The position numbers and the translations under genes are program-made. Shown piece after piece: positions 46,093-59,524 of a DNA stretch of 64,000 bases. Source of the stretch: Pogonophryne albipinna (Eukaryota > Chordata > Actinopteri > Perciformes > Artedidraconidae). Position 1 is the stretch's first letter. Every line of letters starts with the position of its first letter. The DNA lies in NCBI GenBank assembly GCA_028583405.1, contig CM053244.1:5390799-5454798 (forward strand), written 5' to 3'. The notes beneath the pieces were generated by a model. It searched no databases. It saw nothing but the letters and a program-made list of their open reading frames with translations, and was not told where the DNA came from.

Positions 46093-48222
46093 ATTGGGAC
46101 CAGCTGACGTGATTTTCGTAGGACCGGGAGAGACTACACAGCCGGCTGTTGTCCGGAGCCGCTGGCAACCCGTTCGACACACAAAGAGCTCAAACAATTC
46201 GGTAAGGAGAAGCCTGTTAAATCGAATTCTTCAATAGTTTATGCAGGACAATTTTAGGACTGTGTTGGACGGCTGTTTCCGGTTCCTGAAAATAGCTGGG
46301 CAATTAATGTTAAAATAACTAAATTTATAACAATAACAATCCACGTGGCGTTGCTTTGTCACAAGCAGGGTGAGTTCAAATTACTTATTTTTCTTACATT
46401 TAACCCTGCATGCTATTCGTTTGTCTGTTATTACATGTCGGCGAGGCCAATTGCTCCAATAAGTGTTATTTGTTACGTTTTAAGTTAACGTGAATGGTTT
46501 GAGGCTATTTAGCAGTCGGGACTGCTTGAGACAAAGAACACAATCACAGTGGAAGCTGAGAATATTGGAGTGAGTGTTTGTGTTTTTTTTAAAAGTCCTT
46601 TGTGTGATGAGGGCAATCAAACAAAGTGTTTCTTGTTATGTTTTAATTTAACGTGAATGGTTTGAGGCCATTAAACAGTGGGGACTGTTTGAGACAAGAA
46701 CAAAGTTGACTGAGTGTTTTAATTGCAGTGTGAGGCTTTCTTATTAAAAAAAGTCCTGTTCGGGGAACAGGCCTGTAAAGTTTGAAGCTTTACAGTGGTG
46801 TATTTTCTGTTTTCAAACAGACATTGCGTGTGGATTACGACGAGAAGTGCGCCATTCGTGCGTTAGATAGACGATATTCTGCCGATTGTGTTTGGATAGC
46901 GTCTTACTTTGTCCCATTATAGCGTGTTTAAACAGAGGAGACAACCATACTGGCTCTTAAAATCAAACATTACGTACATGGGTTGCTATGACGTAAGGGT
47001 ATGAGGCCCATTTATAATTGTACATTACATAGAAATGTTATTTTAAACTGCAGTGTTGTTTTGTGTTGAATTTTCTAGCATTATTTCAACTCCGCTGGGA
47101 GAGCCACGAGGTGTTTTCAAATCCCTTTGTTCTTCAGGTCAAAGGTTGGAAAATCAGTTGCCATCTTGTCTTGCCCTCATGTTTACAATGAGCAATGGCA
47201 GTCGCCATTTCGTGAAATGCTAATTGAAAGTACTCAGTCCTATTCACATGAGGCTAGGCACTCCATCTTGAGAAGGACAAATCATATTTCTTTGCAGAAG
47301 TTGGAACTATAAAACAGACAGGTTATCTTACTGTGGGAAGTTTGGTATTTGTAGGGATCTGATTTTGGAAGTTTCTTTGCTGCTTGCAAGTGTGAATTGA
47401 CGTTTTTTTGAAATATTCTAGTTTGCAAATGTGTTTTGGCGGTTATGTGCTGTGTTGTTTTACCATGGTGTAATGTTCTTCCCTAGTGTAATTCTCTTTC
47501 TATTTTTAAGAAGTAAATAAGCTTTTCTTGTTAAATAGAAGTTAGTTTTGAAACCGTAATCCCTAGTGGATTAACCTGGAAATTACAATAGCGCACTCTG
47601 CTGGTAGTACAGAATTATTACATAGAAGAAACACTCAAATAGCATTTTGAAGTTTAATTTTAAGTGTTATAAATAAACACATGCTTCATCGCCGAGATAG
47701 AATTGCAAGTGGTTTCTAATTATAAGATAAGAAACTTTACATAATACTCTTTCAAAAAAGCAAACAAATGTATTGAAGCTAACACAAGTTATGACATTTA
47801 CATAATGTCATACACTTCGGTATGCACTGGACACAGTAGATTTAGATTTTCACCAGATTTCAAATTTTCATATTTCAAAGTCAAAACTGTACACTATACA
47901 ATTTTTATTTTTTAACAATTCTGATTTTAAAATTTGCATTAAAAAAAAAGAAAAAAAAGAATCAATTATATTTTATAGATTGACTTTATTATTATTATTA
48001 AAAAAAACAAAAACATTTAAAGTTCGGACGAACAGCAACGAAGGTGCTAGTCAGAGGATTAGTGCTTCATCTTTGATAACTTCATAAATAGTTAGAGAAC
48101 ATGTCACCAAAACAAACTAAACTGGGACTAGACGCAGAGCCAGGCTCAACTGCAAGGGAAGGATAAAAATCAGATCAGATGCTATAACAGCTCCAAATCT
48201 TAGAAGAAAGACATGGAGCCAA
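46093..48222 (+). other. Retroviral leader region
   Basis: About 2.1 kb without a gene. Two related stretches (TAACGTGAATGGTTTGAGGC at about 46486-46505 and 46638-46660, each followed by GGGACTG and GAGACA(A)) form a diverged tandem duplication of roughly 150 bp. An A-rich tract lies at 47940-48010. Confidence 0.6.
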
Positions 48223-49310
48223 ATGGAGAAACTGTTGGAACAGTGGCAAACAAGAGGACTGGTTCCAGCAGATGATCAACTTGGACCAACAAAAGCCCAT
48301 AGAAGAGCAGTACTCGACTATGAGCACGAACAATGCCTACAACAGCTAACCATATGGAGAGAAGCTGAAGAAAGATTTATAAGAGTTACAAGTCTGATAC
48401 TCCATCTGGAATATGCCAGCCTATCGGCAGACAGCATACATGTGGTCCAAGTAGCAAACCTGGCAGTGAGGGAAGACATAGCAGAAAAAACCAAAGAGGC
48501 TCCAGTTATCCAATCTCCGAAGCTGTATCTAAGCCTGGCCGAAGTCCCTCCTCCCTCCCCGAATGTTGGTTCTATAGGAGAAGTCTTGCAGTTGGATGGC
48601 GTCTCCACGGACAAACATCTCAAAGAATTGGAGTATGAAGTAAGAGTGCTAACCAGTAAATCAAAACACCTGATAGAAGAGAACATACAATTAGAAGAAA
48701 TCACAGAAGAAAGACAAACACAAAAGACAGAAATGGAAGCACTACAACTGAGACTCTTGAAGATGCAAATAGCTGAGAAAGATACCGAAGCTAATAAAAA
48801 CAAGAAAGCGGCAAGGCAAATGGCAGCTACATCAGGGATGGCCATAGAACCAGAGAAGGCAGGTCAGACACCTCCAATAATTCAAGCTCAGGAAGTGCAA
48901 GAGATTCAGGTGCAGAATCAACAAAGAGGGGGAGGAGGTTTCCGAGGAAGACAAAGTGGCAGAGGAGGAGGGCGTTTCCAAGGAGGTAATCAATCAACAG
49001 GACAAGGTTTCCAAGGTGAGGGATGCTCCATATGTGGTCAGTTCTCACATTGGGCCAGATATTGTCCGCAACACAGGATGCTGCAAGTACCAGAATATCT
49101 TCCCACACTTTCGGCAACAGCAAACACCTGCATATCCTCCTACCCAAGTACAGCCGCAAGCACAGGCATACACTCCCATACAGCATCAACAAAAGGGACA
49201 ATGGAGAGGAGAGCCACGATCAAGACGAAGAACAGATGAAGGCTGCTACAAATGTGGTCAGCTGACACATTGATCCAGAGAGTGTCCTCAGAACATTGCA
49301 CCAAACAACG
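48223..49310 (+). pseudogene. gag: Endogenous retrovirus gag, broken
   Basis: Structural capsid polyprotein. A 338-codon frame opens at 48223, with a helical, Gln/Glu-rich middle (about residues 140-205, probable coiled coil), a Gly/Arg-rich stretch (GGGFRGRQSGRGGGR) and a first CCHC knuckle (CSICGQFSHWARYC). A second knuckle starts CYKCGQLTH in another frame (about 49247) and is cut by a TGA where Trp is expected. So at least one frameshift and one nonsense change separate the two knuckles. The N-terminal part is shorter than most retroviral Gags and no matrix signal was recognised. Confidence 0.75.
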
Positions 49311-49969
49311 GCCCTCCATGCAGTTACCCCGGGGAGGTTTCCATGATGACAACGGAGGCAGGGGGTCCCAGAGATGTCAAAGACGAACAGGGGTGCCAAA
49401 CATGACCCAAATGCCACTGACACCCTGGTATCAACCACAACAATGAGGAAGCTTAGAGGGTCAGACCACCAGGTGATGCATCCTCAGCCCAAGGGTATTT
49501 TGAAATCCAGCTACATTGAGCCATATCTGTCACCACAGGAGGGAGAGGTTTAATGTTATTCAAAAGATAGTGAGTAGCATATTGCATTTACACATAAAGC
49601 ATCCACAGAATAGAACATTTAGCAGACTATTATTATGAGAAGAAAAGAGATTACGAGTGATGTTGTTCCCCTACACAGAAAACTATTGTGTCCACACAGC
49701 TAGTGAGGTCAAGACGACGGGTTTCCACTAAAACTATGAAGACGGAAACCTAGTACTCGCCCAAGACGGAGGATCCTTACCAAGTCCTCCTGTTTACACC
49801 GACTGCAGACGTTGTAGTTAATAAATAATAACATGTAGTTAACAATAGGTCTCATAACAACAAGAGGTATGCCAATGCTTGGGCCTCCTCCAAGGAGGGA
49901 GTGGTCCAGTTTTAGATATTAGACGAATAAAAGTAATGAATATGTCAGAACTCTGAGTAATATTATCCA

Positions 49970-50210
49970 AGTTTTGTCTACACAGGCTAGGAAAGCTACA
50001 GAGATACCAGACGAGACACCAGAAGAGACTCCTGTTCGGCCAGGTGATTGGGTGAGGGTGAAAGTTCACAAAAGACAGTGAGCTGATCCCCGGTGGACGG
50101 AACAGTGAGAAGTTGTAATGAACTTCACACGCGCTTCGGTTTAAAGGTAAAGAAAAAGGAGCAAATTGACACCACCTCACACATTGTCACCCTTCACTGG
50201 CAACTTCCAG
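49970..50210 (+). pseudogene. pol: Retroviral integrase C-terminal remnant
   Basis: The plus strand reads TPVRPGDWVRVKVHK, then after stops DPRW and further on a degraded end, which matches the SH3-like DNA-binding tail of gamma/epsilon-type integrases. At least two stops and a frame change follow. Protease, RT, RNase H and the integrase core are absent: only about 700 bp lie between gag and this piece. Confidence 0.65.
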
Positions 50211-50444
50211 AACATTATTGGGAGTTAGGACTGATTTGGCAGAGCTGGAACAAAACAATAAATAGAAATAAGATAAAGATAGAAACAGCTCAAAAGACGA
50301 ATTGTCTATAGATTTGTATAGATTGTACACTAAAAAAAAAACTATTTTTGCTTTACATCTGAAAAAGAGTCCAATTTTTGTATACGTTATTATAATACTC
50401 ATTATTTAAAGTCTGTAACTGACACAACCAGGGATAAAATAGAG

Positions 50445-53110
50445 ATGATGTCAAGAACAAAGCCAAAGCAATTGTGGGGTCCCCTAGGGATAAGAGTCAG
50501 AATAGCATTGTTGATTGTGCTCATTACAATTGGCACCTTTCTGGTTGGATGGGGAGTACAATATCAAGTAAGACATGGATCCATTAGTCCACTCATAGAA
50601 AATGCCCACATCACTAACAAAACTCCAGCTGTGTTTCAGAGACTTTCACTTATCCCCAGAGCCAAAAGATCAGCTGAGCAACAAGAGGAGGATTTAGAAA
50701 TACTCGTTCCCAAAGGTGAGGCGGTTACAATCAAGATGATTCACCCCCCATATATGCAGTTCTTGTATCAAATGATGAGATGGGTTTAAGTGATCGGGAT
50801 AATCAGTGATGGGGATTTAAAGATTAGGGGAATCTCCAAATACACTGGATCCATGTTTTAGTCTGTACCAGAAACACCCCCTGTTAAGTTTATGGACAAC
50901 CGACCGGTGACCTGAGCACAATTATTGAAAATGATTACAGTAGAAACAGGCTACTAACCCACAAGTACAGCTTTGTACGTACAAACTCTATGAACAAAAT
51001 TCCCCAGCAGATTGTGGCGACATTGCAGATATGTCCAGTCACAGAAGTTACTTATGTTCTAAATAACAGTGAGATTTAAAGTGATGGAGAAAATATGGGG
51101 ACGTTCTTTTATAGTGTGTGAAATATGTGGTGCTTGAAACATGTAGGTATTTTTAATTTATAGAAGAAAATAGTTTCCTGAAAGTATTTGGAGTAGCCAT
51201 GTTACAGTGGGTGGAAACAATGTTTAGGGATATGGCACAACCATTAGTAGACATTAATTGGGTTTAGATGACATTTAACATCTAAGACAGATAGTAAGAT
51301 TAGGAAAATAGCATGGAAAGGATTGGATATATTTAACCTCAGTGTGTTAGAATTAGCTATAGGTAATGCGTCCCGAGATCTCTCTCTCTGCCTGTCAGAA
51401 TGCTACGACCCCATCTTCAGACAAATGACCTCACCACAGGAGACTCCTCTACCTCCATCGAAAAGACAGAGAACCCGAGCTGAACCAACAACGACCTGAG
51501 GCATCCAGAACCATCTCCACCTGAGGCATCCAGAACCATCTCCACCTGAGGCATCCAGAACCATCTCCACCTGAGGAATCCAGAACCAAACCAGCATGCT
51601 GACAAAGAGGCAAACTCTCATCGGTCCCAGTACAGGACATGAAGTTCCAGCCTGAGCCACGAGATTTGGCACAAGAGCAGAGTGTGGGACATGAGAGCGG
51701 AATACGCCCTCCATGCAACAGCGTAGAGACTGAAAAGGAGGAGATGAAATGCAAAGCAGTTGGGACACTGAAAAGAGTTACAGCGGGAGGATCCAAGAGC
51801 GGATGGACTGAGGAGAAGACAGGACGGAGCAGAGGACGGAACCAGAGGAGTTTGCGTGGTCCAGCAGAACGTGAGGGGGTCGTGGCTTGACAACCAGAGG
51901 GGAGAGAAGGAACACGGGAGTGAGTGAGTTTACACATAAACACACTTGTTAGAAAATAATCCTAAAAACACATTGAGGGTAGAACATATTATTCAATCTT
52001 TTCATCATATAAACAAATTATTCTTATAGAGATTCTTATTCATGTGAGAATTTGGGGGAGATTTAATTTGTTACAATATAGATAGCAGGCAAATATTTAT
52101 TTGAATGGAAAATGTTAAAGGTAGAGCTAGAACCAGGCCAAAGAAAGTATTCCAATCTAGCATGGTTATTACCATAGGAGAACTGTTAAGGTGGAAATAA
52201 CATTTGTTTGTCGTCCAAGATGTAGAGTTTTAAAAAGACACTAGGCAAAGAGCGATTGAACATTTTAATTTTGAAAAACTAGTATAATTGGGAGTAATAC
52301 ATGCGGGGCCTTGGATCACTCATTTTAATGGTGCATATTTTCGACAACCAATATCGTTCAGGGAGAAGGGGTCGCTCAACCCACCCTGCAGATGTTTTAA
52401 ATCTTACTTGCAGCTTCAGAGGGAGCGCACAGCACCAGAGTAGGAGTTTTAAAAGACAAGTGCCACCACCTCCTAATGCTCGTCCATTTAGCCAGATGAC
52501 CTGACATTTAGAGATGTTATTTAAAAGGAGAAACATATCTGCCAAGAGTGAAAATTCCTGAATTGAACTACAAACCATTAATGAAATGACTTCTGTTTTT
52601 AAAGTCCTTGTTAAAGGAGGGAGTAATTATCACATGCTCGGGCACCCAAGGTTCCACACACTGTTAAAAGGGCTCAGCATAGTTATTTAAGTAGACCAGA
52701 ATTGAAAATAAATTAGTGTAATGCGTTATTGATATTACACCGGTTTTCACACCATTTCAGGGACTTTATCACTGTATTAGAACAGACCACCCAAAGCCAC
52801 CAAGTAGGAACTTTTAAGTGATGAAATTCTACAACTGTTGTAATTGACCAAAATCTTCTCCCAGAAATGACTGTCTAAAGTGCCGTACCCCAGAGTAGAT
52901 GTTTGGTGGTATCATGGAACTAAAACCTTGTACTCAGTCTTGCCACAGGATTGGGCTGGGACCTGTGCACTAGCACAGCCAGTGATGTTTTTAAACAACA
53001 TGGCGAAACACCCCAAAGCCAGTAGGGCTAAGAGACCAGTCCCAGGGGGAGTTTAGGCTCCTGGGTACAAGGATAGCATAGGGGCGCCCAGGGGAGGCCT
53101 AGACGTTACA
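50445..53110 (+). pseudogene. env: Endogenous retrovirus env, decayed
   Basis: The envelope gene begins with an ATG at 50445; the 114-codon frame has a hydrophobic segment at about residues 18-38 (leader or membrane anchor) and ends at 50789. After that the sequence is full of stops. A later piece at about 52890-53060 resembles the surface/transmembrane junction: a W-x-G-T-C-like Cys motif followed by a basic R-A-K-R furin-type site. No fusion-competent frame exists in this copy. Confidence 0.6.
51496..51587 (+). repeat. 25-bp tandem minisatellite
   Basis: Three complete copies and one partial copy of CTGAGGCATCCAGAACCATC plus TCCAC, inside the env region. Confidence 0.92.
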
Positions 53111-53901
53111 TTAATTCCATGTCCTAAAATACCGATTGATCACAACGGCCTCTTCTAGAGAACATATTACTTTCATACCTTAAATGGTATGAAAGGAGGG
53201 AGGGTAAATTTCTCATGGGGAGACAGTTACAAATGCTAGCAGAACAAGACAACCCATCCCCATATACAGATGTTGATGAAAATGATGAGTTAGTTTGAAT
53301 GAGTTTAAATGATATGGATGTTCAGAGATGAGATTGTTCAATGAATGTCTAGCCGATGTGATTCTCTAAATGATGAAATCATGTGAAGAAGTGAGCAAAA
53401 TAAAATGCTAAAATGGCGTGAATCCATTTCAATTTACTTATACTATTCCAAGATAGTGTATTTTTATTATTACATTACACTGGTCCAAGATAATTTATTT
53501 CATTTTTATTATTTTTCACTGTTCTATATGATAAATTTCATGCATTTTAGAATCATTACTATTTTAAAATGGGTTGTTTCTTTTCACTTTGTAAAAACAA
53601 GTGCCTTAACACCGAGCGTGGTATGAGAACGGTTTCTGTGAAAGGAGGGAGAAAGAAATGTTCTGATACCAAGCCATTGCTGCTATTTTGAAGAACCATA
53701 TTGAATGTTAACACTAGAAGGTATGCACAAGGGAAAGCTTTTATGTTTGAACAGTCAAAGTATTTTTGTAAAGTTGAGGCTATTCGAAACATTCCATTTT
53801 TATTGTATGTTTTTGATATGAGTTATGTACTATGCAGAGTTCAGATGAAGAACTCATTGATTTCAGTATTATACACACCTTTTAGGTGTGTAAGGAGGGA
53901 C

Positions 53902-54691
53902 TGTTAGAAATTAAAATCAATGTTTTGATAGCATAATGAACTATAAAACATACAGTCAGTTTAAAAGCTGTTTTATACTGAAAAACCAGACGTTCCTGTG
54001 CACAACCAGTTGTTAAGCTTTTATTCTGAAAATCCTTCATCTCCGGTTAGCATTTAGCATGAGGCTAATATACCATTTACTATAGAGGTGAATTTAGCAG
54101 CGATATGATATGATGTTGCACACCGAAACCTACTGATTTCAACACTACAACTTCAGACGTCGAGATATTATTATTGTTGTTGAATATTAAATGAAGGTAC
54201 AGTTTATTTGAGTACGTTATTGTTTACAGATGTGGGTAGCATGTGACAACTTCCGGAACGACCGGAAACCAAACTGCCGTGGAGTATTTCCTGTATTTTT
54301 TGGAGTATTTATTACAGCGTTTAGAATGTGTTAAATGAAAAGTCATGAAAGAGTTAAGGAAGAGAAAAGGCGTGTTTAGATATATATTGAATGTACAATG
54401 TCTGTATCCTCTGATATGCAAAACAACGGACATTAAAACGTGGAGAGCCGGCCCGCAGGGAGGAGCCAGCAGAGGATATAAAAACAGCGGGACCTGAGGG
54501 GTTCAACCTCTTTCTTCACCTGCCAGGGCCAGGAACCACAGCTGTTTTTCCTGTCGAACAAATATTCTGTTTGTAACATAACCGCGCCTTTATTATTAAT
54601 TAAAGTACCAATTTGACACCATCTCAGAGACTCCATTTAGTCTCCTTTTAAGCTTCTCTCCTGGACGCGAGAATAACCAACACAGATAACA
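53902..54691 (+). repeat. 3' LTR of the endogenous retrovirus
   Basis: 790 bp; direct repeat of 45314-46092 with about five base differences and one 11-bp indel. Ends GATAACA, then the ATGG duplication. Confidence 0.92.
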
Positions 54692-54942
54692 ATGGCCATA
54701 TTGACTTGGTCAAAGTGACCATAAATCCATAGGCATTTAATAATGAGCCTATGTCACCAGCTGACAGAGGCATATGTCTTCTTCTGTGGCTCAGAGAAAC
54801 CAATGGGCCCGGTTGTTGTAAATACAATCACAAGAATTAGGACAGTGAGCCGGAGTCATTCTGCTGACAGTGATAAATTAACTTTAAATCGTGAATGTAA
54901 AGCGAAATACTTGACTATCAGCATTTAATCATTGGCTGAAGC

Positions 54943-55397
54943 TGTTACGAACTCAGACACTTAGGATGTAGGACCCAATTGCAGACCCGGGAGACAGAGG
55001 TAAAGTATTTGTAAGATACTTTATTTTCCAAATACAGCATTGAACAACAAAAAAGGTAACCATCAAATGTCTAGCCGAGATGACAAAAATAGAGAACAAA
55101 AAATGAAAGCGCTCACATAGTGAGGAATCAAACTTCTCAAGAGCATAGACCTGACCATAGCCAGAGACAATACGAACTGACGAGGAACACTGGGAGACAG
55201 GGGAATTTATACACATGACAATGAGAAACAGGTGGGAACAATCAGGGGCGGGACTGACGCTGATGAGCACAGGAGACACAGAAAGGATGCCAGGTGAAAA
55301 CAATCAGGAAGCCTGGAATGAGAGATAATTGGTGAGTGAGAACACAAACATAAAACATGAACCTGAACCTCTCTAGCATTTCTGTCGGTGCACAACA
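54943..55397 (-). mobile_element. Gypsy solo LTR related to the 415-5617 element
   Basis: 455 bp, bounded by TGTTACGAACTC and GTGCACAACA, with perfect 5-bp duplication GAAGC (54938-54942 and 55398-55402). Read on the minus strand it starts TGTTGTGCACCG, the same opening as the Gypsy LTR at 415, and shares GATTCCTCAC-type and TGTGAGCG segments, but is clearly a different subfamily. Confidence 0.9.
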
Positions 55398-55402
55398 GAA
55401 GC

Positions 55403-56679
55403 ATTTTAAACCATTGAGGCCTTAAAGCTCCGTCAACACACTGAACCTCTACTTTGGATAGAAGATTTAGCAGACTTGTTGCTATTTAAAGCCAGCACAA
55501 GGTGAAATAATGAAAATGTGTTTCAGCTCAGAATGTCCCGTTCCATTTATCAAAATGTGTTTTAAAAATAAATGCATGAAAGTTCACAAAGCTAATGCAC
55601 TTATTAGATGCCTCGCTCAGAACTCAAGCATTTTAATGAAAGCGCTAAATTATAAAAGGAAATTTAAACCCATAACCACTGAGGCAATTTCATAACACTG
55701 GGACTTGGCATAGGCAGGCAATACAGCATAGCTTATTGATTGAAAAGTCAGCAATATAAAAAGTGGCATTGCCTTTGCAGGGTAGCCAAAAAATGAAAAA
55801 AACACTCCTTGGTACCTTATTATACAACATATTTCAGCTTGGTCCCACCTTTTGGATCACATAGGACACAACTACACTTAGTTTTCTTTAACGAACGTTA
55901 AGAGGGTGTCTCCAGCACATTGCCTCCATATGGTACTGGACAGACCAGAGCACTGGTAACAATATCCTATCAGCACCTGGTTAGCTCGCTAATTAACATG
56001 TTATATTGTGTTTGTTTAAAATGACAATTGAGTGTTTTATGTGCTCGACTTTTTCTTGGCTGAGACCTGTTGCCAAGCAACTAGCATAGTTTCCAGAAAG
56101 TGACTGCCAAGAAACACTTTGGCTTTCACAGATTAAACAAATAATATGCAGCGTTTATTAATGACCATTTGGTGGTTGGTTAGATGTTCTCTTAGAGACT
56201 GCTGGCTATAGCCTGACTTTAAACAAATATGTATAATACAGACATCAATATTCACATCCAATTTGTCCCCAGAAAGCAAATACGCACATTTCCCTTTTGC
56301 TTCAATATGTGGTGTTCCTCAGGGCTCTATCTAAGACACTTTTCTCTTTAGCCTAAATAGGACAGCTATGGCTTAGGGATATGGACTTCTACCAAACAGA
56401 GGGTCAGTGGTTCAATATCCAGCCCCTGAAGTCAACTTGTTGAAGTTTCCTTGAAGATAACTAACCCCAAATCAATCCTGTAGCCATTTCTACGGTATAA
56501 TAGTTACTGAGATGACCTCAATATTGACCACACATAGTTTGCCCTTGTGGGTAAAACACAAACAGTACCAACAACAGGCCTGCTGTTTAAAAATGGTTGA
56601 TACATAAGAAAATACAACATTAAATGTCTTGATTATGTGCTTTTACGTAAATCATGAAATTATTAATATTATTATTTTA
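55403..56679. other. Unassigned sequence
   Basis: No gene, RNA or clear element ends. The short frame at 55510-55695 has no recognised similarity. Confidence 0.4.
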
Positions 56680-57084
56680 TAGTGATGTTACGTTCGCGAA
56701 CGATCCGATTATTTTTGAACGAATTAAGGGAACCGAGTCGTACTTGGTGAGAGCCGTTCTTTTTATCATCGGTTCACTGCCTGCCATAAATCCACTCGCC
56801 TTTACGGGAACTTGCTTTCCTGAATGCAAATGTGCCGTAGATGATGGCGTAACGCATGCTGCTTGAGCAGTAGTTTGGCTGAGAGATGGAGCAAGTTATA
56901 CATTTTTCTGTGAGTAAAAGTAGATTTCTGGCAATACAGTCAATCATTATCCTGGTGATTATTTTGCAGATAAACCTACTAACCCCGCCCCCTTAAAAAT
57001 AAAAACGGCTCTTTGAACGGCTCTCGGAAAGGAACAGAGCCATGAGATCCGGCTCCCTTGAAAGAGCCGTAATTCCCACCACTG
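56680..57084 (+). mobile_element. 405-bp hAT-type MITE
   Basis: Begins TAGTGATG and ends CCACCACTG, with 8-bp duplication TTATTTTA (56672-56679 and 57085-57092). The outer bases are inverted (TAGTGATG against CAGTGGTG), and AACGGCTC and GAGCCG phrases repeat inside. No coding capacity. Confidence 0.75.
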
Positions 57085-57409
57085 TTATTTTAAGCATATG
57101 TTACTGTGCTTTGACTTTTACAATCCCAGTCTATTTCTTGTGCATGTGTGGGAAAGCACATATGTGTGTCTCGCTCTGGAACATTGGTGCATTTTTAAGG
57201 CTTAATTCACAAAGTACCATCTTTGACAAGGGCTTTGTATGTCCCAAAAAGAACCTTTCATCTTTACTCAGTGTCTTTGTCCGTGAATGGATCCCCTGAA
57301 GGGAAAGTGCCAGAATCACTATTGCACACAAATGCATGAGGAAAGTCAAGGAGTAGGTTTGGGGACATGGTCACTAAAAATGCAAAAAACACTGTAAATA
57401 AGTATAAAT

Positions 57410-57530
57410 CAGTGATGGAATGTAATGAAGTACAATTACTTAAGTACTGTACTACGGTACTTGTACTTTACCTTTGTATTTTTTAATTGTGTGCTACTTT
57501 ATACTCCACTATCTTTTGGAATCCAACATT
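57410..57530 (+). repeat. hAT MITE left part (AGTGATGGAATG family)
   Basis: CAGTGATGGAATGTAATGAAG, then TTAAGTACTGTACT and GGTACTTGTACTTTAC: the same MITE family as at 6352-7436. The right end was not located. Confidence 0.55.
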
Positions 57531-59520
57531 GTACTTAATATACTTTTTAGGCTTAAATTATTAGAAAATCCAATACATTATATAAATCAACTATATATAT
57601 ACTATTATAGGTTAAGATATGCAGCAGAAGTATGAGAAATTATTCAAATGAATTCCACCTGTACCAGCAACATCAATATTCACAGTAATTTAAATACTGT
57701 ATATATGATTCTGTAATTGGCCATAACACATAACGAATATTCTTAATTTTGGTACGATAAGTATATTTGGATGCTGATACTTTGTGCTAAAGGAGGTTCA
57801 ACTTCATTTTGAATGCAGGTTGTAAGAAGATATTTTTACATTTTAGTAAGAAACCTCTCCGGATCTTAGTCATCCGTCACGTGAGGACTGCTTCAAGCTG
57901 AAAGGTAGAGCAGGCCTGTGGTGAAACGCTCCGATGTGTGACTTTCTCTGAGGGATTTATGCAAAAGCAAATGATGTGTCTGACAGACGATTTGATTTAA
58001 AACGCTTCTTCACGGAATCTGCCTGAACCATTATGAACAGCTTTTTGCTGTATAAGGTTCAAGGTTCTTTATTGTCAAACTAACATAGCTACAGAGTAAT
58101 TATGTCGTTTGTATAACTCCAAAAAGGATGTTAAAGTGAGCTAAAAGTGTAGATGATGGCTCCGGCAGTAACAGATACAGAAAAACTGATTTTTAAATAC
58201 GGATTTAAAAAAAAAGGGTAACTGTATTCCATAACAGTAACATACATTTTTTTTTTTATGAAATCAGATTACTGGTAAAAACACATTTTTTAATGGGGAT
58301 AATTAGCAAGATAACAGTGCTACAGTACATTTGAAAATAAATGCGATTTATTATAGGTATACATTAAGCGCGTTATAAATGTAATGTATTATTATTATAC
58401 TGCCTAAATTTACTTTTTTTTAAGAAGTTAGGTGAAAACCTGATAAAAAAAAAACAGGCTGTTTGCTTTCAATTATTGTATTGACTAAAACAACATTTGT
58501 AAACTTTACTGGCTTAGTCCATAATTTACGATGACACATCTTTGATACAAAATATCTTGGTTTCTTCTTTTCTAACTGTACATTGTTAACTAGTAATAAC
58601 TGGTAGGTAACAAGTTATTTCACTAGAAAACATTTTTAAAGTATCCCTGGCAAGCTTGTCTATTACATTCCATGTCACCCACTATAACTTAAATAATCTG
58701 GTGGGTGTTTATTTCTATTGTTAATGAAAGTCATCCAATGCACAACAAAAACATTACGTTCTGAAGAAAGCTGCTGTATCTATGACAAGCAGATAAAACA
58801 CAATTTGACTCGGTATTTGCTGGGCCTGCCAAAACATGACATTTTCCTTCGTTATTATAAGAGACACGCTGCTATTTGATACTCAACATTGAATGGAAGT
58901 TGAATGGCACACCATTTCTTACAGTTATCATATTGCAACACAAAAAAACAAATTAGAGCAGACTGGTTGTCAAAATAAGCTGTAAAAATGTTTTTAAGCC
59001 TGGACTTGTTACAGCTTCGCCAACAGAGACACAGCTAGATATTAGAGCGAATGCAGGTTTGTATTCACTTTTTGGACTTGCTCTGTCCTATGTGGTCAAT
59101 TGAACTTGACGTGGAAAATGAAATATTTTAGTGGCAGTTCGAGGGTACAAACTGATTTAAAGTGTCAGCTAAATTGTAAGCCATTTAAGTAAATGGTGTA
59201 TGAACAGGGAGGTTGTGGGAGTTAGAAAACCAAAACAAATTGGTGTTCAAAAGTTAAGGACTAGAACCTGAATGCAATTACAGTGTCAGTTAGAGAGTGC
59301 ATGAGTTGAAGAGAATAAACTAAATATAGTTTAAATGTCAGAAACGACTAAACACATTTGAATTGTTGCTAAGGGGAAACTTAATAATACTCAGGGGTGC
59401 ACATAACTTTTTTGCCCTGGTTCTCAAAGGAGCACCTGGAGATGTTACATGAAGGCCAAAAATTAGGATGAGCCCCAACTCCCCAGATCTGGCGCCCTAG
59501 GCGAACATCTAGCCAGTGCT
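57531..59520. other. Unassigned AT-rich sequence
   Basis: A TTCAAGGTTCTTTATTGTCA phrase near 58068 and a TATAAATG(T)AATGTATTATTATTAT tail near 58375 are LINE/SINE 3'-end fragments. No gene seen. Confidence 0.4.
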
Positions 59521-59524
59521 ACGG

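Larger units (their letters stand above)
45314..54691 (+). mobile_element. Endogenous retrovirus, defective
   Basis: Two LTRs (45314-46092 and 53902-54691) with the 4-bp target duplication ATGG (45310-45313 and 54692-54695). A polypurine tract AAGGAGGGA lies just before the 3' LTR. Internally: a long leader (46093 to about 48220), broken gag with two zinc knuckles, a short integrase C-terminus as the only pol remnant, and decayed env. Both LTRs carry TATAAAA. By eye they differ at about five bases plus an 11-bp indel, so the insertion is fairly young; the large losses in pol may therefore predate it. Class is uncertain: integrase and Env look gamma/epsilon-like, two knuckles in Gag do not. 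Confidence 0.88.

Noticed and set aside
51618..51943. Minus-strand frames of up to 164 codons in the env region
   Set aside because: They run antisense through the 25-bp minisatellite, which keeps the frame open artificially.
59394..59480. GGGTGCACATAAC phrase as a hAT end
   Set aside because: No inverted partner or 8-bp duplication found.
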